Assembly: GCF_013282725.1 (NCBI RefSeq)
Contig: NZ_CP054043.1
Location: 2,170,001-2,234,000 of the forward strand
Length of the DNA stretch: 64,000 bases
Direction: 5' to 3'
Source: Yersinia mollaretii ATCC 43969
GTDB lineage: Bacteria; Pseudomonadota; Gammaproteobacteria; Enterobacterales; Enterobacteriaceae
Below the pieces are notes generated by a model. The model searched no databases. It worked only from the letters and a program-made list of their open reading frames with translations, and was not told the origin of the DNA. This document shows, piece after piece, positions 46,923 through 56,373 of the stretch. Each line of letters starts with the position of its first letter. Positions within the stretch are counted from its first letter, which is position 1. A program made the position numbers and the translations under genes.

Positions 46923-47760
46923 CGCAGTGCCCTTGCTGGAAGTGGACGACCTGCGGGTCAGCTTCGTCAATGGCAAACAGGTGACTGATGCGGTGCGCGG
47001 GGTCTCCTTTGCGCTCGGCAAAGAGAAACTGGCGATTGTCGGTGAGTCTGGCTCGGGTAAATCGACCGTCGGCAGGGCGCTGCTCAAGCTGCATCCGGGC
47101 AGTGCGCAGATTCACGCCAACACTCTGCGCTTTGCCGAGGTGGATTTATTGCGCGCCAGTGAAGCCAAAATGCGCGAGGTGCGCGGCAAGCGGATGTCGA
47201 TGATTATGCAGGACCCGAAATACTCATTGAATCCGGTGGTCTGTGTCGGCGATCAGGTGGCGGAAGCCTATCTAGCGCACCATAAAGTCTCACGCCAAGA
47301 GGCGCGGGATCGGGTGCTCGCCATGTTTGAGGTGGTCCGCATCCGCCAACCGCAGCGCGTGTATCACCTCTATCCGCACGAAGTCTCTGGCGGCCAAGGG
47401 CAGCGCATCATGATCGCGATGATGCTGATTACTGGCCCGGAAATGGTGATTGCCGATGAGCCAACCTCGGCGCTGGATGTCTCGGTGCGGTTACAGGTGC
47501 TGGCGATGCTCGACGATCTGGTGCAAGAGCGCGGGTTGGGGCTGATTTTTATCAGCCACGATATCAATCTGGTGCGCAGCTTCTGTGATCGGGTGCTGGT
47601 GATGTATGCCGGGCGGGTGGTGGAGTCCATCGCGGCTTGCGATCTGGATCATGCGCAGCACCCCTACACGCGGGGCTTGCTCAATGCGCTGCCGGATCTG
47701 AATAACCGCCGTGACCGTCTGCCCGTGATGGTGCGCGATCCCGCTTGGATGAATAGCTAA
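46885..47760 (+). CDS. ABC transporter ATPase (DppD family)
   Basis: This ATPase of about 291 residues has Walker A GESGSGKSTVGRAL, signature VSGGQGQRIMIAMML, Walker B MVIADEPTSALDVS, and the C-terminal peptide-transporter extension PYTRGLLNALPDL. The annotated ATG at 46885 has its GGAG directly adjacent; GTG 46894, 9 nt after the GGAG, may be the true start. The gene overlaps the permease end by 29-38 bp. Confidence 0.9.
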   Translation: MAYVTSSIPEQNNAVPLLEVDDLRVSFVNGKQVTDAVRGVSFALGKEKLAIVGESGSGKSTVGRALLKLHPGSAQIHANTLRFAEVDLLRASEAKMREVRGKRMSMIMQDPKYSLNPVVCVGDQVAEAYLAHHKVSRQEARDRVLAMFEVVRIRQPQRVYHLYPHEVSGGQGQRIMIAMMLITGPEMVIADEPTSALDVSVRLQVLAMLDDLVQERGLGLIFISHDINLVRSFCDRVLVMYAGRVVESIAACDLDHAQHPYTRGLLNALPDLNNRRDRLPVMVRDPAWMNS

Positions 47761-47770
47761 GGAGCCAGTG

Positions 47771-48562
47771 ATGTCTGCAAACGCGATGATTGAGATCAAT
47801 AATCTTAACCTGACTTTTGGCGAGGGTAGCCAGCAAAATCAGGTGCTATTTGATGTCAATCTGGCAGTAAAAAATGGCGAGATTTTTGGTTTAGTGGGGG
47901 AGTCCGGTTCCGGCAAAACCACGGTGTTGAAGTGTCTTGCCGGGCTGTTCAACCACTGGACCGGGCAGTTAACTCTCAACCAAATTCCCTTGGCGCACCG
48001 GATTGAGCGCGATCGTTGCCGCCATGTCCAGATGGTGTTCCAAGACCCCTATGGGTCGCTGCACCCACGCCATACCATCGAATACATTCTTGCTGAGCCG
48101 CTGATGATTCACGGCATCGGGGATCGCGACTCGCGGATTGATACTATTTTGGAGAAAGTGGGCCTCAACCCGCTGTTTCGCCAGCGCTATCCTCATCAGC
48201 TCTCCGGCGGTCAGCGCCAGCGTGTTGCCATTGCGCGGGCATTAATTCTGGAGCCGCGTGTCTTGCTGCTCGATGAACCTACCTCGGCGCTGGATGTCTC
48301 GGTACAGGCAGAAATTCTGAATCTGCTGGCGGAACTGCAACAGCGGGAGAAGTTGACCTATCTGATGGTGACTCATGATCTCGGGGTGATTGCCCACCTT
48401 TGCCATCGGGTGGCGGTGATGCAGCATGGCCGAATTCTGGAAACCCTCAACACCGCCGATTTAACCACCGACTGCGAAAAAACCGCCTATACCCATATGC
48501 TGGTGGACGCCAGTCGCCAATACAGCCGAGATTTGGCACAGAAAGCGGCTGAAATGTCGTAA
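47771..48562 (+). CDS. ABC transporter ATPase (DppF family)
   Basis: This 263-residue second ATPase has Walker A GESGSGKTTVLKCLAGL, signature LSGGQRQRVAIARALI and Walker B VLLLDEPTSALD. ATG 47771 follows GGAG with 6-nt spacing and is preferred over the in-frame GTG three bases earlier. It ends the five-gene transporter and is followed by a strong terminator. Confidence 0.92.
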   Translation: MSANAMIEINNLNLTFGEGSQQNQVLFDVNLAVKNGEIFGLVGESGSGKTTVLKCLAGLFNHWTGQLTLNQIPLAHRIERDRCRHVQMVFQDPYGSLHPRHTIEYILAEPLMIHGIGDRDSRIDTILEKVGLNPLFRQRYPHQLSGGQRQRVAIARALILEPRVLLLDEPTSALDVSVQAEILNLLAELQQREKLTYLMVTHDLGVIAHLCHRVAVMQHGRILETLNTADLTTDCEKTAYTHMLVDASRQYSRDLAQKAAEMS

Positions 48563-48599
48563 TTAGCTGCCATCTTTAACAACACTGTCATCATCAACT

Positions 48600-48634
48600 C
48601 TGGCGCTTCTTGCGGGAAGCGCCAGTAATTTTTT
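48600..48634. terminator. Rho-independent terminator after the peptide-type transporter
   Basis: A perfect 10-bp stem CTGGCGCTTC / GAAGCGCCAG with a TTGCGG loop is followed by TAATTTTTT. It lies 7 bp from the stop of the convergent J-domain gene. Confidence 0.92.
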
Positions 48635-48640
48635 GCGCTA

Positions 48641-49975
48641 TCACCCTAAGCCCGCGAGGGCATTCATTATGGGTTCAAGCGCGAGAGCATAAGCAAAGAA
48701 CATGACTATCGCGGCGATCGGCACGAACAGGTGGCGGCATCGGCTGATGATGTACCAGGGAGAATTAATCACCGCAGTCACCACCGCGGTTGGCAGTAAT
48801 AGGAAGCTGCTACTCTTCAATGCCATTCGCCATATGAACGCGGTGAGCACCAGCGTTAATAGGACACCGGGCCGAATTTGCGTGGTGATATCCGCCGCTG
48901 CAAACACGGTTTTGAGGTAGATAAGTGCAATCAGGCTCCCGCCGACCAGCAGAGAAAAGAGAAACGCCAATAGCAGAAATGGACTCAACAGGCGCGTTTT
49001 CTGTAGGCCAAAACAGAGCAGATTGTGCCCATATAAATAGTAAGCCATCACCGCCGCGAGTAGGCCAATCGGTAAAACTCCGGCGTGTGAAGAGCTTGCC
49101 GCCAGTGCGCCCGAGGCTATCCAGAACAGGGTGAGGAATAGACTCTGCCAACTGGCATATAAGTGCTGATTCTGAAAATAAGCAATGGCGTGAGGATTTA
49201 TCTTTTCCCGCAGAGTCGGGTTGTTCTGCAACAGTGTCGCTAATTTTTGGCGTAATGAGGGCAGAAAATCGGGCACTAATCGCACCCAAAAAGGGATCTC
49301 TTTTTGCGGATCGCTGAGCAGGGTGGCGATCATTTTATCCTTCAGCGAATGATTTTTGCTTAAGACGATCTCTTGCCATGCGCGCTCATCTTCTGTGGTG
49401 GAGACTTGCTGATAGAGGCGCTGGGCGACCTCATCAGGGAGTGCGTGTGCCGCATATTGCTCCAAATCCCAATGCATTAAAGCGGACACTTGCATTAAGC
49501 CCGCTTCATGCAGCCCTGACTGTTCGCTCAGCGCGTTAGCCAAATCCAGACTAAATCTCTCGCGCACCGCCAATGTTCTTTGATCCAACTGCTGCAATAG
49601 CTCATCCAGCGCCTTCAGCCCCTTTAACTCATCATTTACCAAGCACTCCGCTAATGCGGTCACTTGCTCAAGTGGAATATGGGGGGGGGCTGCTGGCGGC
49701 ACATCCGGCGAAGTGGCTTGCTCGAACGGCACCCATTCGGCTGTTGGGGTCAATGCACTGTCTATGGTTTTACTGAAATCAAGGGGTTGACTGAGATCGA
49801 CGGCTTGACTGTGATGCTCTGCATAATGGCGGGCATCATCGAATGCTTCCCTAAGCTGTTGGTAGCCTGCGGGGTCGCTGTCGGGGCGATGCTGTTTGAG
49901 CTGAGTGGCATAGGCCCGCTTGATGTCACTGAGATTGGTGGTGGGGGAGATATCCAAAATCGACCAGATACTCAT
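48641..49975 (-). CDS. J-domain-like membrane protein, HscC partner (DjlB/DjlC-like)
   Basis: This 444-residue protein has an N-terminal J-like domain (WSILDISPTTNLSDIKRAYA, then LKQHRPDSDPAGYQQLREAF). The canonical HPD is replaced by HRPD, as I recall for this family. A polar middle follows and the C-terminal half has about four to six membrane helices. It lies 2 bp downstream of an hscC-type Hsp70 on the same strand, so it most likely delivers substrates to, or stimulates, that Hsp70. Membrane tethering is inferred from the hydrophobic C-terminal half. Confidence 0.8.
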   Translation of the reverse strand: MSIWSILDISPTTNLSDIKRAYATQLKQHRPDSDPAGYQQLREAFDDARHYAEHHSQAVDLSQPLDFSKTIDSALTPTAEWVPFEQATSPDVPPAAPPHIPLEQVTALAECLVNDELKGLKALDELLQQLDQRTLAVRERFSLDLANALSEQSGLHEAGLMQVSALMHWDLEQYAAHALPDEVAQRLYQQVSTTEDERAWQEIVLSKNHSLKDKMIATLLSDPQKEIPFWVRLVPDFLPSLRQKLATLLQNNPTLREKINPHAIAYFQNQHLYASWQSLFLTLFWIASGALAASSSHAGVLPIGLLAAVMAYYLYGHNLLCFGLQKTRLLSPFLLLAFLFSLLVGGSLIALIYLKTVFAAADITTQIRPGVLLTLVLTAFIWRMALKSSSFLLLPTAVVTAVINSPWYIISRCRHLFVPIAAIVMFFAYALALEPIMNALAGLG

Positions 49976-49977
49976 GC

Positions 49978-51693
49978 TTATAGCCTCTCGTCGCTAAAAT
50001 GAGCAATTGCTGCTTTAAGCTCATCACGTGTGGTGGCGATGCGGCGGACATTTTGTGAGTCCAGCGCCAACTCAAAATAGCTGATATAGGCATCCAATGT
50101 GGTGCGCTCCTCGGCCAGACAGCGCTCATACAGTTGCGCCCCTTGTGCGAGTAATAACTTGTTTTCCTGATATTCACGCGGATGTTGCTTCATGGCGGCC
50201 AGTTTCAGCAGACTGGCGTGAATCTCCTCTTCACTCATTTGGCCGGGCACTCTTTCGATAATCATGGATGTCACCTGATCTGAATCGGGCAAGCGGCACT
50301 CCACTTCCAATATTCCGTCCAAGGTATAAGTGAAGCGGATATCAATCGAAACCTCTCCCGCTTTGCGGCGCGGCACGGGCAGATTGAGTTGGCCGAGCAG
50401 GATATTTTCAGCTACTTTGCGGGCTTCACCTTGGTAGATATGAACATCGACCTGCTGCTGATGATCATAAACGGTATTCACACGTTGCACGGTGCTGACC
50501 GGAACAAAGGAGTTACGCTCAATGAGCGGCAGGAAATAACCTCCTTCAATAGATTCATTATTTTGGCGGGCGACGCCGATACCTAATGAGTAGGGCATCA
50601 CATCGGTCAATATGATGTCTTCGACGGCTTGGTCCATCAGCACCATGCCGGCCTGAATCCCGGCCCCTAGCGCGACGGCTTCATCGGGGTTTAATTCGGT
50701 GCGCGGGAAGTGACCAAACATCCGCGTGACGGCCTGCCGGACTAATGGCATCCGGGTTGCTCCCCCCACCAGCAACACATGATCCAGTTCGTCGCTGCTG
50801 AATCGGGCATCCCGCAGGGCTTGTAAAACGGGCTTTTTCAGCCGATTTAATAACTCCTCACAGATTTCCGCCAGCAATGTTTCATTTAGCTGCCATTCAT
50901 AAGTTTGCCCCTGCCACACTAATTGGGCGCGGGCATGCGCCGAAAAAGTCAGGTCACATTTCATCTTTTCAGCTAACAGTGTCAGGCGGGCGCTCAGCTC
51001 AGACGCCTCGGGCGAGGAGAGTGGGTGGACTTGCAGCATCCACTGATAAATTTGGCGGGTGAAGTCATCGCCGCCGAGAAAAATATCCCCGCAGCTCGCT
51101 CTGACCTCAATCACCCCCTCAAACATATCAATGACAGACACATCAAATGTGCCGCCGCCCAAGTCGAAGGTGAGGTACTTTTGCTGAGTATTATTGAGCA
51201 GGCCATAGGCCAGTGAGGCGGCGGTCGGCTCATTAAGCAGCCGTATCACATTGAGTCCGGCAATTCGGCCCGCAGTTTTTACCGCTTGCCGCTGCACATT
51301 ATTAAAATAGGCGGGGACAGTGATAATGGCATCACTGACGCCATAGCCCAGATAGCGCTCAGCATCCGCCTTTAGCTGCTGCAATAAGAGGGCGGAAAGC
51401 TCTTCCGGGCGCAGCTTATTTTGGCCCAAATGGAAGGTATAATCCGCGCCCATTTGGCGTTTGAAACTGGCTGCTGTCAGTTGCGGGTGGCTTTGTAGCC
51501 GCAATTTTGCTGCCTGACCGACGATAAACTGCCCATGATCATCAACGCCGACCACCGAGGGGGTTAAATGATCACCCTCCGCATTGGGGAGTAAAATGGC
51601 TTGCCCATCCTGCCAAAGGCTGACGGCACTGTTTGATGTGCCGAGATCGATACCTATCAAGGCGTTAGCTTGAGCAACATCGGGTGATGGCAT
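49978..51693 (-). CDS. hscC: Hsp70-family chaperone HscC
   Basis: This 571-residue Hsp70 lacks the long DnaK C-terminal lid. The ATPase domain has IGIDLGTSNSAVSLW, the phosphate-2 loop FDLGGGTFDVSV, and LVGGATRMPLV. The substrate domain follows (DIRFTYTLDGILEVECRLPD). Layout and length match E. coli HscC (about 556), a specialised Hsp70 that works with DjlB/DjlC-type J proteins, one of which follows immediately. Confidence 0.92.
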   Translation of the reverse strand: MPSPDVAQANALIGIDLGTSNSAVSLWQDGQAILLPNAEGDHLTPSVVGVDDHGQFIVGQAAKLRLQSHPQLTAASFKRQMGADYTFHLGQNKLRPEELSALLLQQLKADAERYLGYGVSDAIITVPAYFNNVQRQAVKTAGRIAGLNVIRLLNEPTAASLAYGLLNNTQQKYLTFDLGGGTFDVSVIDMFEGVIEVRASCGDIFLGGDDFTRQIYQWMLQVHPLSSPEASELSARLTLLAEKMKCDLTFSAHARAQLVWQGQTYEWQLNETLLAEICEELLNRLKKPVLQALRDARFSSDELDHVLLVGGATRMPLVRQAVTRMFGHFPRTELNPDEAVALGAGIQAGMVLMDQAVEDIILTDVMPYSLGIGVARQNNESIEGGYFLPLIERNSFVPVSTVQRVNTVYDHQQQVDVHIYQGEARKVAENILLGQLNLPVPRRKAGEVSIDIRFTYTLDGILEVECRLPDSDQVTSMIIERVPGQMSEEEIHASLLKLAAMKQHPREYQENKLLLAQGAQLYERCLAEERTTLDAYISYFELALDSQNVRRIATTRDELKAAIAHFSDERL

Positions 51694-52116
51694 GTTTATC
51701 CTCCTTCCGTGAGACGTAAAACTGGCTGAAATAATGGATTTTGTTATGACTTATCGGCCGTTTTCTTAATTCATTGAGCGAATGTTTCACCGCAAATTAA
51801 TTGACTGAATTCCCCTTGCTGCGGCTCCCGCCCCGCCATGTTATCGCGATGCACAGAAAGAGCGCAATTTTGCACTGTGACTGTGCGTTAACTGTGCACT
51901 GAAACCCCACCCCGGCTGATTTTCCTGCCACTCTGCTGTTTTCGTCATGGTTGTCATCAATTGAGAACGAAAAATATATCCTTTTTATTACAGCGCGTTG
52001 TGCGCCCTGATCTCATTTTAGGACTCACTTTTTTGCGAGTGGCATAGTTCATGCTTATGTCATTACATTCAAGTCACTTGAATACACTTCACACTACTTT
52101 AAATAGGGCGGCAATC
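51694..52116. other. Divergent intergenic region between hscC and an amino-acid transporter
   Basis: This 423-bp region carries promoters for hscC (minus) and for the transporter operon (plus). No strong hairpin, repeat or coding frame was seen. An open frame extends from 52051 into the binding-protein gene, but its first 22 codons do not form a better signal peptide. Confidence 0.45.
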
Positions 52117-52974
52117 ATGACACGACGTAAACAGGCGATACCTCTGTGCTGGGCAATGCTGTGTGCTGCCAGCGTATTCTCTGCGACGGCTCATAGCGCA
52201 GATTTGCTGGAACGCATTAAAACCGATAAGGCGATAACTATCGCCACAGAAGCGCGCTATGCACCATTCGAGTCAGTCGAGAATGGCAAAATAGTCGGCT
52301 ATGACGTTGATTTAATGAATCATATTTTGAGTAAAAGCCTGCCGGGTGTGAAGGTCAAACAGCTCGATCTCCCTTTTCAGGGCATCTTACCCGGTCTGGA
52401 TGCTAAAAAATTTGATTTCGTGGTGACCGCCGTGACGGTGAACAAACAGCGCATGGACCACTTTGCCTTCACCGTGCCGATTGCCGAATCGACCGTGGCC
52501 CTGCTCAAACGCGATAATGACAGCTCAATCAGTAGCTTAGACGATCTGAGCGGCAAGGTTGTCGGCTCGCAAGCCGGTTCCGGTCAACTTCAAGTGCTAC
52601 AAGAGTTTAACGAAAAGCTGAAAGCCAGCGGTAAGCCGGGCATCAAAGAGATCAAACAGTACGTCTCTTTCGATGAGGCTTATGCCGATTTGGCGAACAA
52701 GCGCCTTGATGGTGTCGCTCAATCACTGGCGAACCTTGGCCCACTCATCAAAGCCCGTCCGGGTCTCTTTACCACACTGAAACCGATGTTAGGGCCAACC
52801 ACCTATTTTGGCTGGGCCGGACGTAAAGATGACGACAGCGCCACCTTAGTCAAACTCTTCAGCGACGGCATCAGTGAGGCCAACCGCGACGGCACCCTGA
52901 AAGCGCTACAGCAAAAATGGTTTGGCTTCGAGATGGATATCCCCGCTGACCAGATGCCCGCGCCCAGTTTGTAA
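52117..52974 (+). CDS. Polar amino-acid ABC transporter substrate-binding protein
   Basis: This 285-residue periplasmic binding protein of family 3 has a signal peptide ending AHS-AD (about residue 28), then the family signature ITIATEARYAPFESVENGKI followed by VGYDVDLMNHI. AGGGCGG precedes ATG 52117. It is first of a same-strand set with two permeases, an ATPase, an M20 hydrolase and a DUF1989 protein. The ligand is unknown; the enzymes suggest a carbamoyl-, ureido- or guanidino-type amino acid. Confidence 0.88.
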   Translation: MTRRKQAIPLCWAMLCAASVFSATAHSADLLERIKTDKAITIATEARYAPFESVENGKIVGYDVDLMNHILSKSLPGVKVKQLDLPFQGILPGLDAKKFDFVVTAVTVNKQRMDHFAFTVPIAESTVALLKRDNDSSISSLDDLSGKVVGSQAGSGQLQVLQEFNEKLKASGKPGIKEIKQYVSFDEAYADLANKRLDGVAQSLANLGPLIKARPGLFTTLKPMLGPTTYFGWAGRKDDDSATLVKLFSDGISEANRDGTLKALQQKWFGFEMDIPADQMPAPSL

Positions 52975-52982
52975 GAGGTGAG

Positions 52983-53645
52983 ATGATGGGAGACTTTTTC
53001 CAGTTGCTGACGGCTTGGCTGCCGATGTTGATCGACGGCGCGGTGACCACCGCTTCGCTCTGTGTGGTCGCCATTGTGGCCGGTTTTTTTATCGGTGTGG
53101 TGATCTACCTGATGGAAAGCGGCCGCTCACGATTGGGCAGAGGGTTCGCCCGTGTCTATATCAGCTTATTTCGTGGCACTCCGGTGTTGGCACAAGTGCT
53201 GTTGTGCTTCTACCTGCCGGGTGAACTGGGGTTGTCACTGCCCGGATATCTGGCCGCCGTCTTGGCGCTCACACTCAATACGGCAGCCTATCAGTCACAA
53301 ATTTTGCGCAGCGGTTTTGAGGCTATCCCACCGGGGCAGTTAGAAGCGGCGGCCATGTGTGGCTTAAGCTCGCGCCAGACCCTATGGCATATCCAGATCC
53401 CACAAGTGCTGCGGCTCACCTTGCCCTCACTGATTTCAGAGTTGATTGATGTGATCAAAGCCTCGGCAGTGGTGTCGGTGATTGCTATTACTGATTTGAT
53501 GCGCGTTGGGCAGCAGTTGGCCTCGGCAACCTACCGGCCACTGGAGGTCTATGTGGCGATTGCCTTGAGTTATTTGGTGCTGACCAGCTTGCTAGCCCTG
53601 CTAGGCGGCTATGTGGAACGGCGCTGGCATAAGGAGAGCCGATGA
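52983..53645 (+). CDS. Amino-acid ABC transporter permease
   Basis: This 220-residue polar amino-acid permease has five helices, the cytoplasmic motif SGFEAIPPGQLEAAAMCGLS, and IPQVLRLTLPSLISELIDVI. It starts 8 bp after the binding-protein gene and overlaps the next permease by 4 bp (ATGA). Confidence 0.92.
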   Translation: MMGDFFQLLTAWLPMLIDGAVTTASLCVVAIVAGFFIGVVIYLMESGRSRLGRGFARVYISLFRGTPVLAQVLLCFYLPGELGLSLPGYLAAVLALTLNTAAYQSQILRSGFEAIPPGQLEAAAMCGLSSRQTLWHIQIPQVLRLTLPSLISELIDVIKASAVVSVIAITDLMRVGQQLASATYRPLEVYVAIALSYLVLTSLLALLGGYVERRWHKESR

Positions 53646-54280
53646 ACGATTTCTTCCTTTATCTGCCTGATTTTGCCCGCGCATTGGGGGTCACGCTGGG
53701 GATCAGCCTGAGTGCGGCGATCATCGGCGCACTGGCCGGATTTATGCTGCACGCCCTCTGTCGCCATCACCCTTGGCTCTATTGGCCGTGGCGCACTTAT
53801 GTCTGGATTATCCGTGGCACGCCCTATCTGGCCCAACTGGCGGTGTTCTATTTTGGCTTACCCGCCATTGGCGTGACCTTAACGGCCGTCGAGGCCACGG
53901 TGATATCACTCGCCATTTACAGCGCCGCTTATTTTGGCGAAATCTTCCGCACGGCATGGAAAAGCCTGGGGCAGGGGCAGTTGGAAGCGGCGCAAGTACA
54001 TGATATTTCAGCTTGGAACAGTTTTTGGCACATTCAGACGCCGCAGGCGCTACGTTTTAGTCTGCCGCTATTGGGCAATCAATTCATTTTGACCATTAAA
54101 GAGAGTGCGGTGGCCTCCATTATTACCGTGCCTGAGCTGACCATGACCACCGGGCAAATTGTCGCCAATACCTATACCTACATTGTGCCTTATACCTTGT
54201 TGATCCTCAGTTATTGGCTGTTGGCGCAAGGCATCAGTGTCAGTGTGCGCTTACTCAGTCGTCAGGCCGTGGAGGGATAA
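53642..54280 (+). CDS. Amino-acid ABC transporter permease
   Basis: This 212-residue second permease of the polar amino-acid family has WIIRGTPYLAQLAVFYFGLP near the N-terminus and the loop RTAWKSLGQGQLEAAQVHDI. It forms a heterodimeric channel with the preceding permease. Confidence 0.92.
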   Translation: MNDFFLYLPDFARALGVTLGISLSAAIIGALAGFMLHALCRHHPWLYWPWRTYVWIIRGTPYLAQLAVFYFGLPAIGVTLTAVEATVISLAIYSAAYFGEIFRTAWKSLGQGQLEAAQVHDISAWNSFWHIQTPQALRFSLPLLGNQFILTIKESAVASIITVPELTMTTGQIVANTYTYIVPYTLLILSYWLLAQGISVSVRLLSRQAVEG

Positions 54281-54281
54281 C

Positions 54282-55097
54282 ATGATGAGTACTGGACCTA
54301 TTATTGAATTACGAAATGTGGGCAAATCCTTTGCCGCCAATCGGGTGCTGACGGGAATCAATTTGACGGTCAATACCGGGGAAATTGTCACCTTGATTGG
54401 CCCCTCCGGCTCAGGAAAAACCACCGCATTGCGCTGCATGAATTTTCTCGAAGCCTATGACCAAGGGGAGATCCTGATCAAAGGGCAGTTACTGGGCTAC
54501 AGCAGTACCGGGCGCGAGGTGAAACACCGCGACAGCGCCGCCTTGATTGCCGAAGTGCGCCGCCCGCTGGCGATGGTGTTCCAGCAATTTAACCTGTGGC
54601 CCCATATGACGGTGCTGGAAAATGTCTGCGCCCCCTTGGTGCTGGGCAAAAAGCTGCCACGGGATCAAGCTCGGCAAAAAGCGGCCGCCGCACTGGCGCA
54701 GGTCGGGATGTCAGACAAGGCGCAAGCCCGCCCATCACGCCTCTCCGGTGGGCAGCAGCAGCGCGTGGGGATCGCCCGCGCCTTGGCGCTGGAGCCGGAA
54801 TTACTGTTGCTCGATGAACCCACCTCCGCACTCGATCCTGAGCGCGTAGAGGAGGTGCTCGACGTGATAAAAGCCTTGGCGAACAAGGGGATGACCATGG
54901 TGATGGTCACCCATGAAATGTCATTTGCCGCCAAAATCTCCTCCCGCGTGGTGTTTATGGCGGATGGCGCGATTGTTGAAAGTGGCGCACCCGCCACGAT
55001 GTTCCGCCAGCCGCAGACCGCCCGCCTGCAAGCCTTCCTGGCCCCGTGGTTTAAGCGCCCACTGCAACTGGATGAGCTGGAGGTAGGGCATGCTTGA
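54282..55097 (+). CDS. Amino-acid ABC transporter ATPase
   Basis: This 271-residue ATPase has Walker A GPSGSGKTTALRCMNFLE, Q-loop FQQFNLWPHMTVLENV, signature [15 protein letters not shown], and Walker B LLLLDEPTSALDPE. ATG 54282 has GGAGGG just upstream; ATG 54285 is possible. Its end overlaps the M20 hydrolase start by 8 bp. Confidence 0.93.
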   Translation: MMSTGPIIELRNVGKSFAANRVLTGINLTVNTGEIVTLIGPSGSGKTTALRCMNFLEAYDQGEILIKGQLLGYSSTGREVKHRDSAALIAEVRRPLAMVFQQFNLWPHMTVLENVCAPLVLGKKLPRDQARQKAAAALAQVGMSDKAQARPSRLSGGQQQRVGIARALALEPELLLLDEPTSALDPERVEEVLDVIKALANKGMTMVMVTHEMSFAAKISSRVVFMADGAIVESGAPATMFRQPQTARLQAFLAPWFKRPLQLDELEVGHA

Positions 55098-56373
55098 TTC
55101 CGCAGGTGTACAGCTCGCCAGCTATATTAGCCAGCCACGGCTAATGGGGCGATTGGCGCAACTGGCTGAGTTTGGCGCGCTGGAAAATGGCGGTGTGAAT
55201 CGGCAGGCGCTCTCCGCCGAGGAGCTAGATGCCAGAGCTTGGTTGATTGATTGGGCGTTCGCATTAGGGTGCGAAGTGATGACCGACGACTGCGCCAACC
55301 TGTTTATTCGCCGAGCGGGTCGCGAAGATCTGCCGCCGGTGGTCACTGGCAGTCACATTGATACCCAGCCCTGTGGCGGCAATTTGGATGGCTGTTATGG
55401 CGTGATTGCGGGCATGGAGTGCTTGAGCGCCTTAGTTCAGGCGGATATCACCACCCTGCGCCCAATTGAGGTGGCTATCTGGATGAATGAAGAGGGCAGC
55501 CGTTTCTCCCCCGGCGCGATGGGGTCGAGCGCCTTTGTGCAACCGCAGCGGCTGCCCGACTACCTGAATAATCAGGATGCGCAGGGGATCACTCTCCAGC
55601 AAGCGCTGGCGAATTGCCATCAGCGGTTTCCACAGCTCCCCCGACGCGCCACAGTGCCGATGGCGGCGTTTATTGAGCTGCATATTGAGCAGGGGCCAGT
55701 GCTAGAGCAGGCCAATCAACCCTTGGCGGTGGTGCAAGGCATCCAAGGGGTGCGCTGGTATCAGGTGAGCTGCCTCGGGCAATCAGCCCATGCGGGGACC
55801 ACCCCGATGGTGGATCGCAAAGATGCTATGTCACTGGCACGGCAGGTCGTCCAGCAGCTAGAGAATCTGACCGCGATGCTGCCCGCCGATCAGTTACGGC
55901 TGACCTTTGGCAGATGGGAAATCGAACCCAATGCCATCAATACCATCGCGGGGCGCGCCACTTTCACCTTGGATTTTCGCCATGCCGATCCGGCAGTCTT
56001 GGCGCAGTTTGATGATTGGATGCAACAAATTGCGGCTGACAATGTGGTGGTTGAGCCTGTTTTCAGCCATCCACCCGTGGCTTTTAATCCTCAACTGCTG
56101 GCCCAGCAATATGCTTGCGCGCAGGCGCTAGACATTGATACCGCAACTCTGACGTCCGGTGCATTTCATGATGCGATGCATCTGGCCACCCATTGCCCCA
56201 CCAGCATGTTTTTTGTTCCTAGCCATAACGGCATCAGCCATAACCCGGCTGAATATACAGACCCTCAGTATCTGTACCTTGGCGCGAAGGCATTAGCCTG
56301 TTGCCTGACAGAACTGGCCAATCAACCCATAGGAGTTACCCATGAGCACCCACACTTATCCTGCTTGCTGTGA
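55090..56373 (+). CDS. M20-family amidohydrolase (hydantoinase/N-carbamoyl-amino-acid hydrolase type)
   Basis: This 427-residue dimetal hydrolase has metal ligands in GSHIDTQPCGGNLDGCYGV, NEEGSRF, ELHIEQGP and SHNGISHNPAEY, and a dimerisation domain that includes AHAGTTPM. This subfamily contains allantoate amidohydrolase, ureidoglycine hydrolase and N-carbamoyl-L-amino-acid amidohydrolase. Position behind an amino-acid transporter favours an imported N-carbamoyl or ureido compound. It overlaps the DUF1989 gene by 32 bp. Confidence 0.87.
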   Translation: MLDSAGVQLASYISQPRLMGRLAQLAEFGALENGGVNRQALSAEELDARAWLIDWAFALGCEVMTDDCANLFIRRAGREDLPPVVTGSHIDTQPCGGNLDGCYGVIAGMECLSALVQADITTLRPIEVAIWMNEEGSRFSPGAMGSSAFVQPQRLPDYLNNQDAQGITLQQALANCHQRFPQLPRRATVPMAAFIELHIEQGPVLEQANQPLAVVQGIQGVRWYQVSCLGQSAHAGTTPMVDRKDAMSLARQVVQQLENLTAMLPADQLRLTFGRWEIEPNAINTIAGRATFTLDFRHADPAVLAQFDDWMQQIAADNVVVEPVFSHPPVAFNPQLLAQQYACAQALDIDTATLTSGAFHDAMHLATHCPTSMFFVPSHNGISHNPAEYTDPQYLYLGAKALACCLTELANQPIGVTHEHPHLSCLL

